Shown here piece by piece: positions 47,844-57,810 of a stretch of DNA of 64,000 bases. Numbering within the stretch: position 1 is the stretch's first letter; each line of letters starts with the position of its first letter. The translations under genes were made by a program, and so were the position numbers. The DNA is from Campanula takesimana (Eukaryota; Streptophyta; Magnoliopsida; Asterales; Campanulaceae): assembly GCA_026119855.1 (NCBI GenBank), contig JAOWBW010001805.1, positions 1 to 64,000 on the forward strand, given 5' to 3'. The notes under the pieces are model-generated. The model saw nothing but the letters and a program-made list of their open reading frames with translations. It was not told where the DNA came from and did no database searches.

Positions 47844-49731
47844 TCATCTTTCCCTCTTGTACACATGCCCACAGGATGTCCTTCCATCTTTCCCGATTTC
47901 CATCAGTGGGGTGTTAAATTCCAAGAAGGTTACCAGTGCTGGTTCTCCAAGCTCGATCATGTTCACACTGTCTTGCCCGAACTTAATCAAGTTGATGTCG
48001 CTGTTGTCGGGGAAGGGGTTGTTAACTACATTTGGGCCACGAGTGTGCTCAAGCTTTCCCTTGTCAATCAGGTCAAGGATGATGCGATTTACTACGGAGC
48101 ATTCATCGGTGTTGTGTCCATGATAATTGTGAAAAGCACATCTCTTACTCTTGTCGAGGTGTTTCTCAGGGTTCTTGGGTTGGTAGTTAACTAAAGGCTT
48201 TGCAAGGCCTTGTTTGACTAGCCCTTCAAATACCTTGCTTATAGGCATCCCAAAATCTTCAAACCTCACATATGGACGTCTCTCCGAGTTTCCGGCCCTT
48301 TGTGAGGCTTGCCTCGGGTTTTCCCCTTGGATGTTGTTGACTATCCCCGAGGTTTCCTTCCCTTTGCTGGTGGTTGGAGGGCGGTATCTATAGGATCTAC
48401 CACTACCTTGGGCGGAGGATTGCTCGTTGAGAGCCTTCTCAAACTTGGACCCATCGGTTACCATAGCCCGGAGATTAAGGTAGAAGTGGTGACTGATCAA
48501 AGCCCGCAATTGAGGTTTCAAACATGACTAGAAAATATCTAGTTGCTCATCCTCAGTAGGTGGATTGGAAATTTCTCCAAGTTTGTAATTCCACCTCTTG
48601 TAGAATTCTCCAATCGGTTCATCGTTCCTTTGCAAGGTGCTTTGCAAGTCAGTGCGATTGGTTTCCCACTCCAAATTAGACCAGTATTTGGTGAGGAATG
48701 CTTCTTTGATTCGGTCCCATGTGATCCGAGACTCATCCTTTAGGTTAAAGAACCATTTGAGTGCATTTCCTCTCAGAGACAGTTGGAAGTGATCGGCCAT
48801 TTGTTTCACGGTACAACCCTACGCCCTCATTGCTAAGGTGTAGGCATTGAGATGAGTCTGGGGGCAGGCGGTTCAATCAAACTTATCAATCTCCGGCATT
48901 TTGAATCTGTGATGAAGGGGAACAATTTTATCGGGATCGGTGATTCCCAAGGCGAACTTCTTCTCGTTCATCCCCTCAAACCTTTCTTCCATTTATTTCA
49001 ACTTTTCTATCAACCATCCCATTTGAGGGTCCATGTGCGGGCTAGAGTTAATGGATCTCATGGTTTGGGTTGTCACCGGCATTATGGTCGGAGGCACGGT
49101 GGTGGATGGTATTACCGGGGGAAGGAATTGAGGTGGTACATGGGTGTAGACATACTCATATCCCTGATTACTTGCTGGGATGTACGGTGGAGTGGCTTTA
49201 GAGGTTTGTGCCGCTGGGTGGTGAAATTGGTATGACACCCCTTGGGATGTGGTTGGTAAAGCAGGAGGTGGTAACCCGGCGGTGGCTGGAGCTAAGGGTG
49301 CTCGGCTCGTTGGGATTGGACCATACGGGTTGAATCCAAGCGGATACGTGGGGAAACCTCCTGGCAAGATAAAAGGAACCTGGGTGGTGGGCAAACTTTG
49401 GTGAACGGTGGTTTGGAATGCGGGATGTGAGGTCGCCATATTAGGGTAAGTTTGGGGAGGAGGAACTCGGTTATAGCCTTGGGGTTGCACATTCTCAACC
49501 TCCTCTTCATCAATGATTTCCACAAAACCTCCATCATTCTCAAACACGACGGCTACCCCCCCTCTATCTCATAGCTTCTACAACCCTATTCTGTATATCT
49601 TCCTGATGTTTTCTGACACTTTCTTCCCTGGCCCTAGCGGCCTCTAGAGCTCGTACCAAATCTTCCCTGGTGAGCCCATTAGGATCAACTGCGTTGTCAC
49701 CCCCACTACTACTTCCTGCTGGACTAGTCAT
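47844..49731 (-). pseudogene. gag: gag of element D', broken into pieces
   Basis: Minus-strand start ATG at 49731-49729 (MTSPAGSSSGGDNAVDPNGL), with a stop near 49565 beside a C run. The next piece (49547-48993) is Pro-rich and ends near MDPQMGWLIEKL. The Retrotrans_gag-like core at 48809-48528 carries ADHFQLSLRGNALKWFFNLK and FYKRWNYKLGEI. The last piece (48521-47844) includes SRYRYRPP-like basic sequence and a zinc-knuckle-like CAFHNYHGHNTDEC. Order and motifs are those of Tat/Ogre Gag. Stops and frameshifts divide every segment, so no full Gag is made. It would have formed the particle and bound RNA. Confidence 0.75.
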
Positions 49732-51425
49732 TCGGAGAAGTCTGAGTGAGGCTGCTGATGAACTGTCAGACTCGGCACTAACCAGACGACGACCCGGAAC
49801 TCTGACCCACTTCTTATGAGTTGCGGAGGAGAGGGATGTTCACTTCAGACTCGGGTATCAATTTGGGCTAGTGTTTGGGAAAAGGCTTAGGCCATGCAAC
49901 ATGAAAGCTTATTGTCCTTATTTTTGTTCCTGTTTACTTAAAACGCATTTTATTCCTAATTGGTTAGAAAAGATTTCTCTTCTTTTTCACAACTAATCTA
50001 AATCTTGGATTAGTGGAGGCCATCACTACGCCTATAGACCCCTCGTATTTCACATGTATTTCACACTCCCAAGAACGGACTGTCACGGGTGAGGGTCCTA
50101 TAGGGCATGCAGCTTCTACCGATCGAAAGAACCCAACATAGGGTCTAGTGCGTCACAAAGTTCCAATGCACGGGCCATTCTTATCATAGTTAAGTCTCGG
50201 TTAAGGTTAAGATTGACTTAACGCTCCAACAAAATTCCGGCATGGCCTCATTTTAAATGAGGGATCTCGGATCTTAGCCCTGGGCTTAAAGATGATTAGG
50301 ATGGGTCAAGCATTAGAGCTTAATGATGCGGTGTCAACCTATCCTTAATACATGACTTTGGTTAATTATGGTTGGAATTAACGCATAAGTCAAGGACCAG
50401 GTCAAAGATGACCTTGGTCACACTTGCTTTCACAAGGATTCGTGACTCGGGCATTAACTTGGCCATAATCAACTTCGGGAACGTATTAGGGACGTGATGA
50501 CGTGAACTAGACCAAAAACCAACCACGGTCACGGTATTGGTGTGTCACGGACAAGTGTGGTTGACTCAGCTCGGAAGGGGAGGTGGAATGGACTCGTGCG
50601 CACGAGAAGGACACAAGAGCACCAATCAAGCTATATCCTGGCATCCATCCCGGTTTTAAAGGGTTTTTGGAACGTGCACAAGGTCAAGTGCGCGTTGTGT
50701 GAATCCTTCTATGTTCCCTTTTGAATTAAAATAGGAATTTTCAATTTGTTTTAATATCATGAACAATATATGAACAAGTATAATGAAAAAGCATTTGCAC
50801 AAGTAATCAAGCAAGGATATGAACAAGCAAGGATCAAAATTTTGTACATGGAAAGGTTGGGCACAACCAAAGGTTTTTGAAACCAAAATTTTACCACAAG
50901 AACAACAACCTTTTTGGAAATCATTTGTACAAAAAGGTTGTGCACAACAAAAGAATTTGCGAAACCAAAATTTTTATAAAAGGGGTAATTCACAATGAGG
51001 TTTTGAAACCCAATTTTATGTCCAAAAGATTTGTGCATTACCAAGCTATGAAAATCGAGTTTTAGCCAAGAAAACGAAGGCAAGGGTGCACAAGTAGAGG
51101 CTGTAAATGGAACCTGGACAAGAAGAAATGCAAGGGGACCATCAAATGCTTCTACCCTACACAAAATTGTTAGCTTGAAGCATTCTATGGGCCCAGCCAA
51201 ACTAGCCGTACGGCTAGAGCAGTAGCTCCATTATTTTTGCAAATTTTTAACTTTTGATCATCAAGCCCCAGTTTATTGCATTTACAGAACAGTTTCACTC
51301 CCAGAAATCAAAACTGAAACGTAAAATACACACAAAACATGCACAAAGTCAACAAACGGGGACGGGAGTTTGACCCACACAAAAGTGTCCCAAAGCTTCT
51401 AAAAACAAGTTTGCAAACACTTTAT
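49732..51425 (-). other. Long 5' leader of element D'
   Basis: About 1.7 kb between primer site and gag with no credible gene. Long leaders are usual in Tat/Ogre elements. It carries one CCGTACGG palindrome (51206-51213) and degenerate repeats with AAAGGTTG(G/T)GCACAAC and GAAACCAAAATTTT at 50854-51020. A 147-codon open frame (51200-50757) starts at TTG and follows these repeats, so I do not count it. Confidence 0.6.
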
Positions 51426-51443
51426 TCCCCAGCGGAGTCACCA
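51426..51443 (-). other. Primer binding site of D' (tRNA-Arg-like)
   Basis: On the minus strand TGGTGACTCCGCTGGGGA follows the LTR end by one base. It resembles the TGGCGACTCC-type site of Ogre/Tat elements, which pair with tRNA-Arg. The identification is by recall. Confidence 0.65.
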
Positions 51444-51444
51444 C

Positions 51445-52997
51445 TGTAAGATACCCGGAGGAAAAACGAATAGTTCCCTCGAGAATCAAACACGGTACTT
51501 TAGCGGAAAACAGAGTCGCCACGTTAGTTTAACTTTAAACCCAAACTTAACGAAAAATGTTAGAGACAAAGGATTCGGAGGACAGGTTACGCTTTGGGAA
51601 GAACTTAACCGGTAGTTCACCCAAAGTGCCTCAGAAAAAACTGAGTCTCCCTAAGTTTGTTAACTAAAATTGTGCAAGTGTGTGTGTGTGTGTGTTCTTG
51701 AAAATGGGAGAAACTGACTTTTAACAAAATCAGTTAGAAACTTAACAAAAAAAAAGGTTTGTTTTGTAAACAGTTTAACAGAAAAGGGGAAAGACTGAAA
51801 AATCACCCCTCTGACCAAACTAGCCGTACGGCTGGGAAGGTCATCCCTGGGGTTTTTTTTACAGATTGTCAAGAAATCAGTCCAGTTTCAGGCAGAAACA
51901 GAGCATTCTGCTGAAACTGAACTGTTTTACATCTTTCCAGTTTATTTACTCACACAAAGCTTGAATTAAATCATCCCTATGCTCTTATTCACTAATTAAA
52001 CACCAAAACACAAGGTTTTGGGTGTGATCAAGGCAATAATTGGAGAAAATCAAGAAAGGTGATGAACATGGCATTTGAGCCAAAATCATCATTTGGATGG
52101 TTAAAGATGGAAACTTTAACATCCAAATGGATGATTCTTCCAAGTAAAGGCCTTAGGACATCAAAAATCAACCTTTGGATGGATAAAGATTGAGTCTTTA
52201 CCATCCAAAGGGACATTATTGGAGTTAGATCAAGGTTTGAATGATAAAGATTAAAACTTTATCATCCAAACTTGATCATTTCACCATAAGATGAACTTAA
52301 GAGTAAAGACGTGAAATTTAACTTGCATAAATGTAAATACATAATATAAATTGCATAAAAGTAAAGACATAATGTAAAGAACATAAATGTAAAGACATAA
52401 TGTAAAGTGTATTAATGTAAAGACATAATGTAAAGAGACATTAAATGATAACAAGCCTTGATCATCTTAGGTTTGAACCCTTGATCATGCATAGAACATG
52501 AGGGTACCATTGATTCATATCAAGAACTTGGTTCCAATTCATAATATGTGCAAGAATAATAAATACATAATGTAAATAAGGCAAAATAAAATAGATTATG
52601 AGATGAAGAGAAGATGTAGAGAAGGAGGCCTCACCAATTTTGGTTCTAAGCCTATCTTATTTCTCTCTTTTCACTAAAGAATGTGTTTGTATACCTAATC
52701 TGCACTCAGTTTGGCAGAGTTTACACACACAAATGATTTTCTCTCCCCCCTGAAATGATCAGCAAGGGTCCAATTTATAGGGACTGAGGGTGCCCAAACC
52801 ATCCGTATGGATTGGCCCCTCTAGTACCCACATTATCCGTACGGCTCAGCTTGGTGAGCTTCTGGATTTTTCCAATTTTAATTCCAGAACAGTCCTGGAA
52901 TTTTAGGTTTATCTTAGTGAGGTTCCAGCCTATCAGTTTATCCCTGAATGGTGCTAAGAGTTCCTCTAAAGTTGGTTAATTTCAGATTGGGGTACTT
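51445..52997 (-). repeat. 5' LTR of element D' (1553 bp)
   Basis: On the minus strand TGTAAGTACCCCAATCTGAA...GGGTATCTTACA. It holds CCGTACGG at 52837-52844 and 51824-51831, a decayed copy at 52803-52810, a TATA near 52770, the GT/CA microsatellite near 51678, and three hairpins with a TAAAG/CTTTA core at 52086-52278. Confidence 0.9.
52086..52278 (-). other. Three LTR hairpins of D'
   Basis: Plus-strand inverted repeats: CATTTGGATGGTTAAAG / CTTTAACATCCAAATG (52090-52129), CCTTTGGATGGATAAAG / CTTTACCATCCAAAGG (52172-52211) and GATCAAGGTTTGAATGATAA / ATCATCCAAACTTGATC (52228-52277). Each has a 7-nt loop. Same core as the D hairpins but different arms. Confidence 0.8.
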
Positions 52998-53844
52998 ACA
53001 AATGCGCCTTATAATACTATGCGCCTATTTTGATTACGCGTCTTACTGTTGTACGCGGCTCTGGTGATTGCAATTGGTATGCGCCTAATCAACCTATGCG
53101 CCTACTTTTTTTTTGCTCATTGTTATGTTTCTATGCGCCTCCTTCACTCCTAATATCAATCAATGTTCATCTGTGCAGGATCTAGCAAATTTTTGGCCCG
53201 GTGAGACCTTTGATCTCGCTGAGTTATCTTCCGTGCAAATGGGTTTAGACGTCATCGATACCATCAACACAGCTGGACACACTCCATTATTCACCATGGA
53301 CCAGCCCTTCTACTCCCCACTCCTTGTTGATGAGTTCTTATCCACTGCCGAATTCATTGAGATACCAACTGATGTTGAAGGATTCGTGCGCTACAGAATA
53401 CGCGCCATCGTACATAATGTTGACATCACTATTTCTACTGGAATAATAAAGCATGCGCTAAATTTCAGCACAACTGTCCCTCAGAGTATAGCTGGTCAAG
53501 CCAACACCTAATCACTCGCGGCGCAGAACATAGTGGCGCAAGCATATCTGAATATCCTAACTCTTCAGAATAACATTAAGTCTGTTGAGATTAGGGATGG
53601 TGGAGATTTATTGACACACATAGCGCATCTCGTTGATACATTTATTGTGTTCAAGACGTGTAACGTGAACAGATTCACGGTGGAGCAGTGGGAGTATACT
53701 GCTGCTATTATGGGAAAGGCCAAGCTCAACTGGCCTCAAGTTTTGTTCAAGATATTGATGGAGCAGATTGATAAATACAACAAGAATAAAAGTGAAGGGA
53801 AGACAAAATTCAAAACCCACTGCCGCCTTCTGACAAAGATTTTC
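52998..53844 (+). pseudogene. ORF3 remnant of a B-family copia element (probably C): intron end and N-terminal domain
   Basis: 52998-53167 is the 3' end of an ORF3 intron, dense in TATGCGCCT words and ending TCATCTGTGCAG at 53167. The exon begins in phase 0 with FWPG, aligned to FLPG after the acceptor in A. The frame continues with MDQPFYSPLLVDEFLSTAEF, matching A's FDQDFHVPALVDQFFATATE, to a stop at 53509-53511. It resumes at 53533 with EQWEYTAAIMGKAKLNWPQV and KTKFKTHCRLLT, matching A's TTQWVLSAAIYLCKDIDWCQ and KYRTHTRFLT. Element B is inserted at 53845 in the middle of the domain. Identity to A's ORF3 is only about 30% by eye, far lower than in pol. An apparent start at 53113 is TTG inside the intron. 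Confidence 0.75.
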
Positions 53845-55263
53845 TGTTGGGTATGCCCACACATATCTTAGTTTTTAATGTATTAGGATTTATTAGATTT
53901 GATTGATCCATCACCTAAGTTTTATTTCATGGACTTTAGACCCACATGTAGGAAGTATTTATACTTCATTTTTTAAGTTGTCCATTGTTATAGAATAGGC
54001 TTAGAAATAGGGCAAGAAGATCAAGATTCAAGATAAATCACAAGTTCAGTTTGAGCCACGCGCCTATGCGCCCCTTTATGCTATGCGCCATGCGCCTTTC
54101 AGCGCGCGCGCATATAGCCTCGCGCCTCAAAGATCCACGCGCGTTGTTACGCGCCTCAAATGGACCATGCGCTCTAATGGCTCAACGCGCCTCATCATGG
54201 TTGAGTTTACACTCAGTGATTTAATGAAGACTCGAAGACTTGAAGAGAATTCAAATTACGCCAATGATCCAACGGTGGTTAAAAGATGCATATACGCCCA
54301 ATCTATTGACACGTGTCCATAACGGTCACATTTATGTTGAGTGTCAAAATGGCTATAATATATGCATGCTCCAATCAACGAGCGACAGCTCATCTTATCC
54401 ACAAAGATTTCCAACGGCTAGTTTTTTGAAGTTCACTATAAATACCCCATAACTTCAACATTTTGAAGTGGCTGAGTTTTGCTAAGAATTTCAAGATTTT
54501 CTCTCTCAAAGCATTTGTTGAAGATTTGAAGATTGCCTTCGTTTTTCCAGATTTCTCAAGAACATCTTCATACCTTCATCCTTAGCCCAGATCTTCAAAG
54601 CCTTAACACTTTAGTTTCTTGTGCTCTCCATCTCAAAGATCTAAAGAGCCTTGATTCTAAGAACACACACGCACCTCTTTAAGATTAATCATTTAGATTC
54701 ATCTTTTAGAGATACACCGGTTATTGTTTTGGATTTGTTCTTTCATAGTAATAGATCTTGAGTTAGTGTATAAGCTCAACATTGTAATTTGTAACACTCC
54801 TCATTATATAAGATCTCGATTAGAAATCCAAGACTAACCATCTTGGTAGAGGACGTAGATCTTTCATTGATCGAACCTCTCCAAATAGCTCGTGTTATTA
54901 TCTTGTTATTTCTTTCAAGTTATTATTTTCACTCACTACTTGCTTGTTTACTCATTGTAGATTGTTTGAACTGAATTGTGTTGTGTTTGTTATATCATTT
55001 GCCTTAGTTCCTTATTTCACTCACTTTGAGCCAAAATACTTAGTGTGTGTGTTGCGCTCCCTTTATCACTTTGCGCCTATTTTCATTACTAAATTCCGCT
55101 GTGCATTTCACTCACTCACTTAGGCGCATTTCATAACGCTTACTTGATAAAGTGCGCATTCGTAATTGAGTTTTTCAAGGGTACGAAAAGAATTTTAAAA
55201 CAGCTATTCACCCCCCCCCCCTCTAGCTATTTTTCATGCCCTTGTTGCCCTTTGGGACCAACA
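53845..55263 (+). repeat. 5' LTR of element B (1419 bp)
   Basis: Starts TGTTGGGTATGCCCAC and ends TTTGGGACCAACA. A dense word cluster lies at 54056-54200 (ACGCGCCTATGCGCCC, ATGCGCCATGCGCC, CGCGCCTCAAA), with the TATA box at 54437. A second set of GCGC words is at 55045-55165. It shares only the first bases, the promoter/leader layout and the last 90 or so bases with A's LTR. Confidence 0.93.
54056..54444 (+). promoter_or_regulatory. LTR promoter of B: GCGCCT word cluster and TATA
   Basis: About ten GCGC-containing words, many GCGCCT, at 54056-54200, then TATAAATA at 54437-54444. The matching region of A has ACCGC words. Confidence 0.55.
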
Positions 55264-55265
55264 AG

Positions 55266-55277
55266 TGGTATCAGAGC
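55266..55277 (+). other. Primer binding site of B
   Basis: TGGTATCAGAGC lies two bases after the LTR end; initiator Met tRNA type. Confidence 0.93.
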
Positions 55278-55337
55278 TAACACCTTTATAAAACATTTTT
55301 CGTTTTTCAAGCTTAACAGCTTGGGTGCCGATTCTAA

Positions 55338-57759
55338 ATGGCAAACTCAAAACCTATGGCAACTGCAAACTACACTCACGTTCCGGTCTTTGATGAAGAT
55401 CATTTTGACGTATGGAAATTCAGCATATTGACTCATCTCAACTCAATCGATGAAAGGCTCCATGACACCGTCGTTTATGGACCTTATATTCCGATGAAGG
55501 CGAATCCAAATCCACGCACCAACGCTGCTCAACCTACTGTCCTAAAACCAAGGGAAGAATGGACCGAGGAAGAAATTAGAAGAGTTGCAAATGATGGTAA
55601 AGCAAGAAACATTCTTCTAAGCACTCTAAGCACGGCTATGAAACAACAAGTCATGCATTGTGCTACTGCAAATGAGCTATGGGATGCTATTGAAGAGCAT
55701 ATTGAAGGAGACACTGTTTGCAAGGAGAACAAGAAATACGAAGTACAAAAGAGATTCAACAATTTCTCTCAACTCCCCGGTGAAAACTTGAGGCAAACTT
55801 ATGAACGCTACTGTGAAATTATCAATCTATGTATTTCACTTGGCATGAAGTTTACCAACAAAGATTTGAATGTAAATTTTCTACAAGCTTTTGGATCAAG
55901 ATACCTTCATAAATCTAGCGCTCTTGAAGACGCTGGAACTTTAGATGTTTGGACTTTAAGGAACCTATATGCAAATCTCAAAGTTTACGAACTCAAACTC
56001 CAACGAATCAGTGAAACTGAAGGAAAGTCAAAATCTATGGCTATGATGGCGCACAGAGAAGCCGCGCCTACACCTGCGCCTACTCCTGCGCCTGTACAAG
56101 ATGAGAAAAGCTCCGATCCCAAAATTTCTACTTCTGAGCTATTAGACATGGATGATGAAGACTTCGCTTTATTTGTGAAGAAATTTCAAAAGTTCAGAAA
56201 ATTCTCAAGACCCGGCTCAACCAACAAATTTCAAGGATCTACCAGCAAAGCTCCTCAAAAGTTTTCAAGGAGCAGTGATTCAAAAAGAAAAGAAGATCTT
56301 GTTTGTTTTAATTGCAGGAAACCCGGACATTTTGCATCAAGCTGCCCAATCCCAAATTTGAATATATGCAGAAGAAGAGCAGCCATATTCCTAAATTCAC
56401 TCCAAGTTCACTCGACACAAGGGAATGGTTGCTGAAGAAGAAGCACCAGCAAATGAGCACAATACTTGGATTGAAACAGACTCCGATGAGAGCGATGAAG
56501 ATTCCGATGATGGACTTGTTTGTTTGATGGCAAATGATGATGAAGTTGATGCTTATGATTCTGATGATGACTTCTCCAAGGATGTTCCCGATATGAATGC
56601 CTTGAATAAACCTATCAAGAAATCTGCAGGTTTTCAAGAAGCGAAAAAGAAGAAAGGACCAACCATCAGCGAGCTCGTTGAACAAGGATTTCTCACTCCG
56701 GCTCAAAACGATGGTGGATTTTTATTCTCACGATGTGATCTTGGAGCAAGGAACAAATTGAGAAAAGGAGCATACATTAGACCACAGGTTGAACCAACTG
56801 CTCCAATCTCCAAAATCAATGATGAAGTGATTGCTGAACAAGAAAAATTGTTCAAAAAGGCTGAAAAGGTAATTAATAGATTTGATAGTATGAAGGAAGC
56901 TTTAGCACTATCATGTGATGAAATTTCCCAGCTTAAGACCGAGAAATCTCTACTTAAATCTGAACTCACCCTCCTTAAGGAGCAGATAAAGAGCATGACT
57001 CCTCTTACCGTTAAAAACACTTTTCTAACAGAACAGAACTCACTTCTTAAAGTTCAAAACGATGAATTGGTTGCTCAAATTACTGATCTTAAAAAGATTA
57101 CAAATGAGTGGTCCAATTCTCGTGTCACTATGGAGAATATATTTGAGTCCCAAAAAGTCAGTGGTGATAAAAGTGGCTTGGGATTCTCATCAACTAGTGA
57201 CAACTTTAAATGTGATATCTGTGCTGAAAGAGATAGTGAATTTACCAACCAACAAACTCTTGAAATTCCCAAGGAAAAACATTCTAATTCAATGGGTAAA
57301 GGACATGAAAAAGTCAAGAGACAAACATTCCATTATGTCTACCCAACGAAGCAATTTGGGAAAGCTAATGGGAAAGATATAGCTACAGATGAACCATCTC
57401 CTAGCAAAATCATTCTTGAAAATTGGTGCGCTCCTTCTCCGAGTGCTCATTATGCGCCTAAGAGCCACGCGCCTCATCGCCGTGCGCCTCCTAGCCCTAT
57501 GCGCCCTTCGAGAAAAAGCGCTCCAAAATTTCAAAAGAAAGATTTTGTTAAGTCTAGTTCATCTGACCCAAAGAAGAATGCCATCCCCAAGAAAAGTAAA
57601 GAGTTTGTGAAAACTCACGTGATTGGTGGCTTTCATCATTGTTCCATTTGTGATTGTTCAGGACACAAGGCCGTGGAATGCCTTTTGCGATTCACTCCTA
57701 ATGCCAAAGGACGTAAAAATCCTAAGGTCAAGCAAGAGTGGGTTGTCAAAAGTTGCTAA
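55338..57759 (+). CDS. gag: gag of element B, one 1-nt frameshift
   Basis: Gag forms the particle and binds genomic RNA. It starts MANSKPMATANYTHVPVFDE, with the capsid-like domain to about 55990. An Ala-Pro linker made of GCGCCT repeats (APTPAPTPAP, 56065-56095) comes next, then STSELLDMDDEDF and the first CCHC knuckle CFNCRKPGHFASSC at 56304-56345. Just after it one C of a CCCC run is missing relative to A, moving the frame to 56425 (MVAEEEAPANEHNTW). This continues with an acidic stretch, a coiled coil (EISQLKTEKSLLKSELTLLK), a second word-rich linker (57427-57510, YAPKSHAPHRRAPP) and a second CCHC knuckle CSICDCSGHKAVEC at 57640-57681. The TAA at 57757-57759 is at the same place as in A, so it is the true end of this frame and not a mutation. 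The length, over 800 codons, is typical of Maximus-type Gag. Confidence 0.88.
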
Positions 57760-57810
57760 CCCTAGGACCCAAAAGGAATAAGGGGACCTGCTTAAATGTC
57801 TATATTTCAG
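57727..57810 (+). other. Possible gag-pol intron or spacer of B
   Basis: Gag and pol are in the same frame but separated by three stops (57757, 57763 and 57793). A sequence ending TATATTTCAG at 57810 lies exactly 12 nt before the pol ATG at 57823. A has TTATTTTGTAG exactly 12 nt before its ATG at 33400. Phase-0 GT donors exist at 57727 (AAG|GTCAAG) and 57742 (TGG|GTTGTC). Removing either segment would leave gag and pol in one frame. Unproven. Confidence 0.35.

Larger units (their letters stand above)
46280..52997 (-). mobile_element. Tat-type Ty3/gypsy element D', 5' part only, minus strand
   Basis: Read on the minus strand from 52997: LTR (TGTAAGTACCCC...ATCTTACA), primer site, a leader of about 1.7 kb, and decayed gag ending in the region before the protease. 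Protease, RT, integrase and 3' LTR are absent; the break at about 46280 abuts gag of copia C. Same family as the D LTR at 22148-23669, but clearly diverged. It sits in the ORF3 intron of a B-family copia remnant (right flank 52998). A single deletion could account for the left break (see findings). Confidence 0.85.

Noticed and set aside
50757..51200. 147-codon minus-strand ORF in the D' leader
   Set aside because: TTG start, hydrophobic composition from repeated GAAACCAAAATTTT-like DNA, no recognisable motif.
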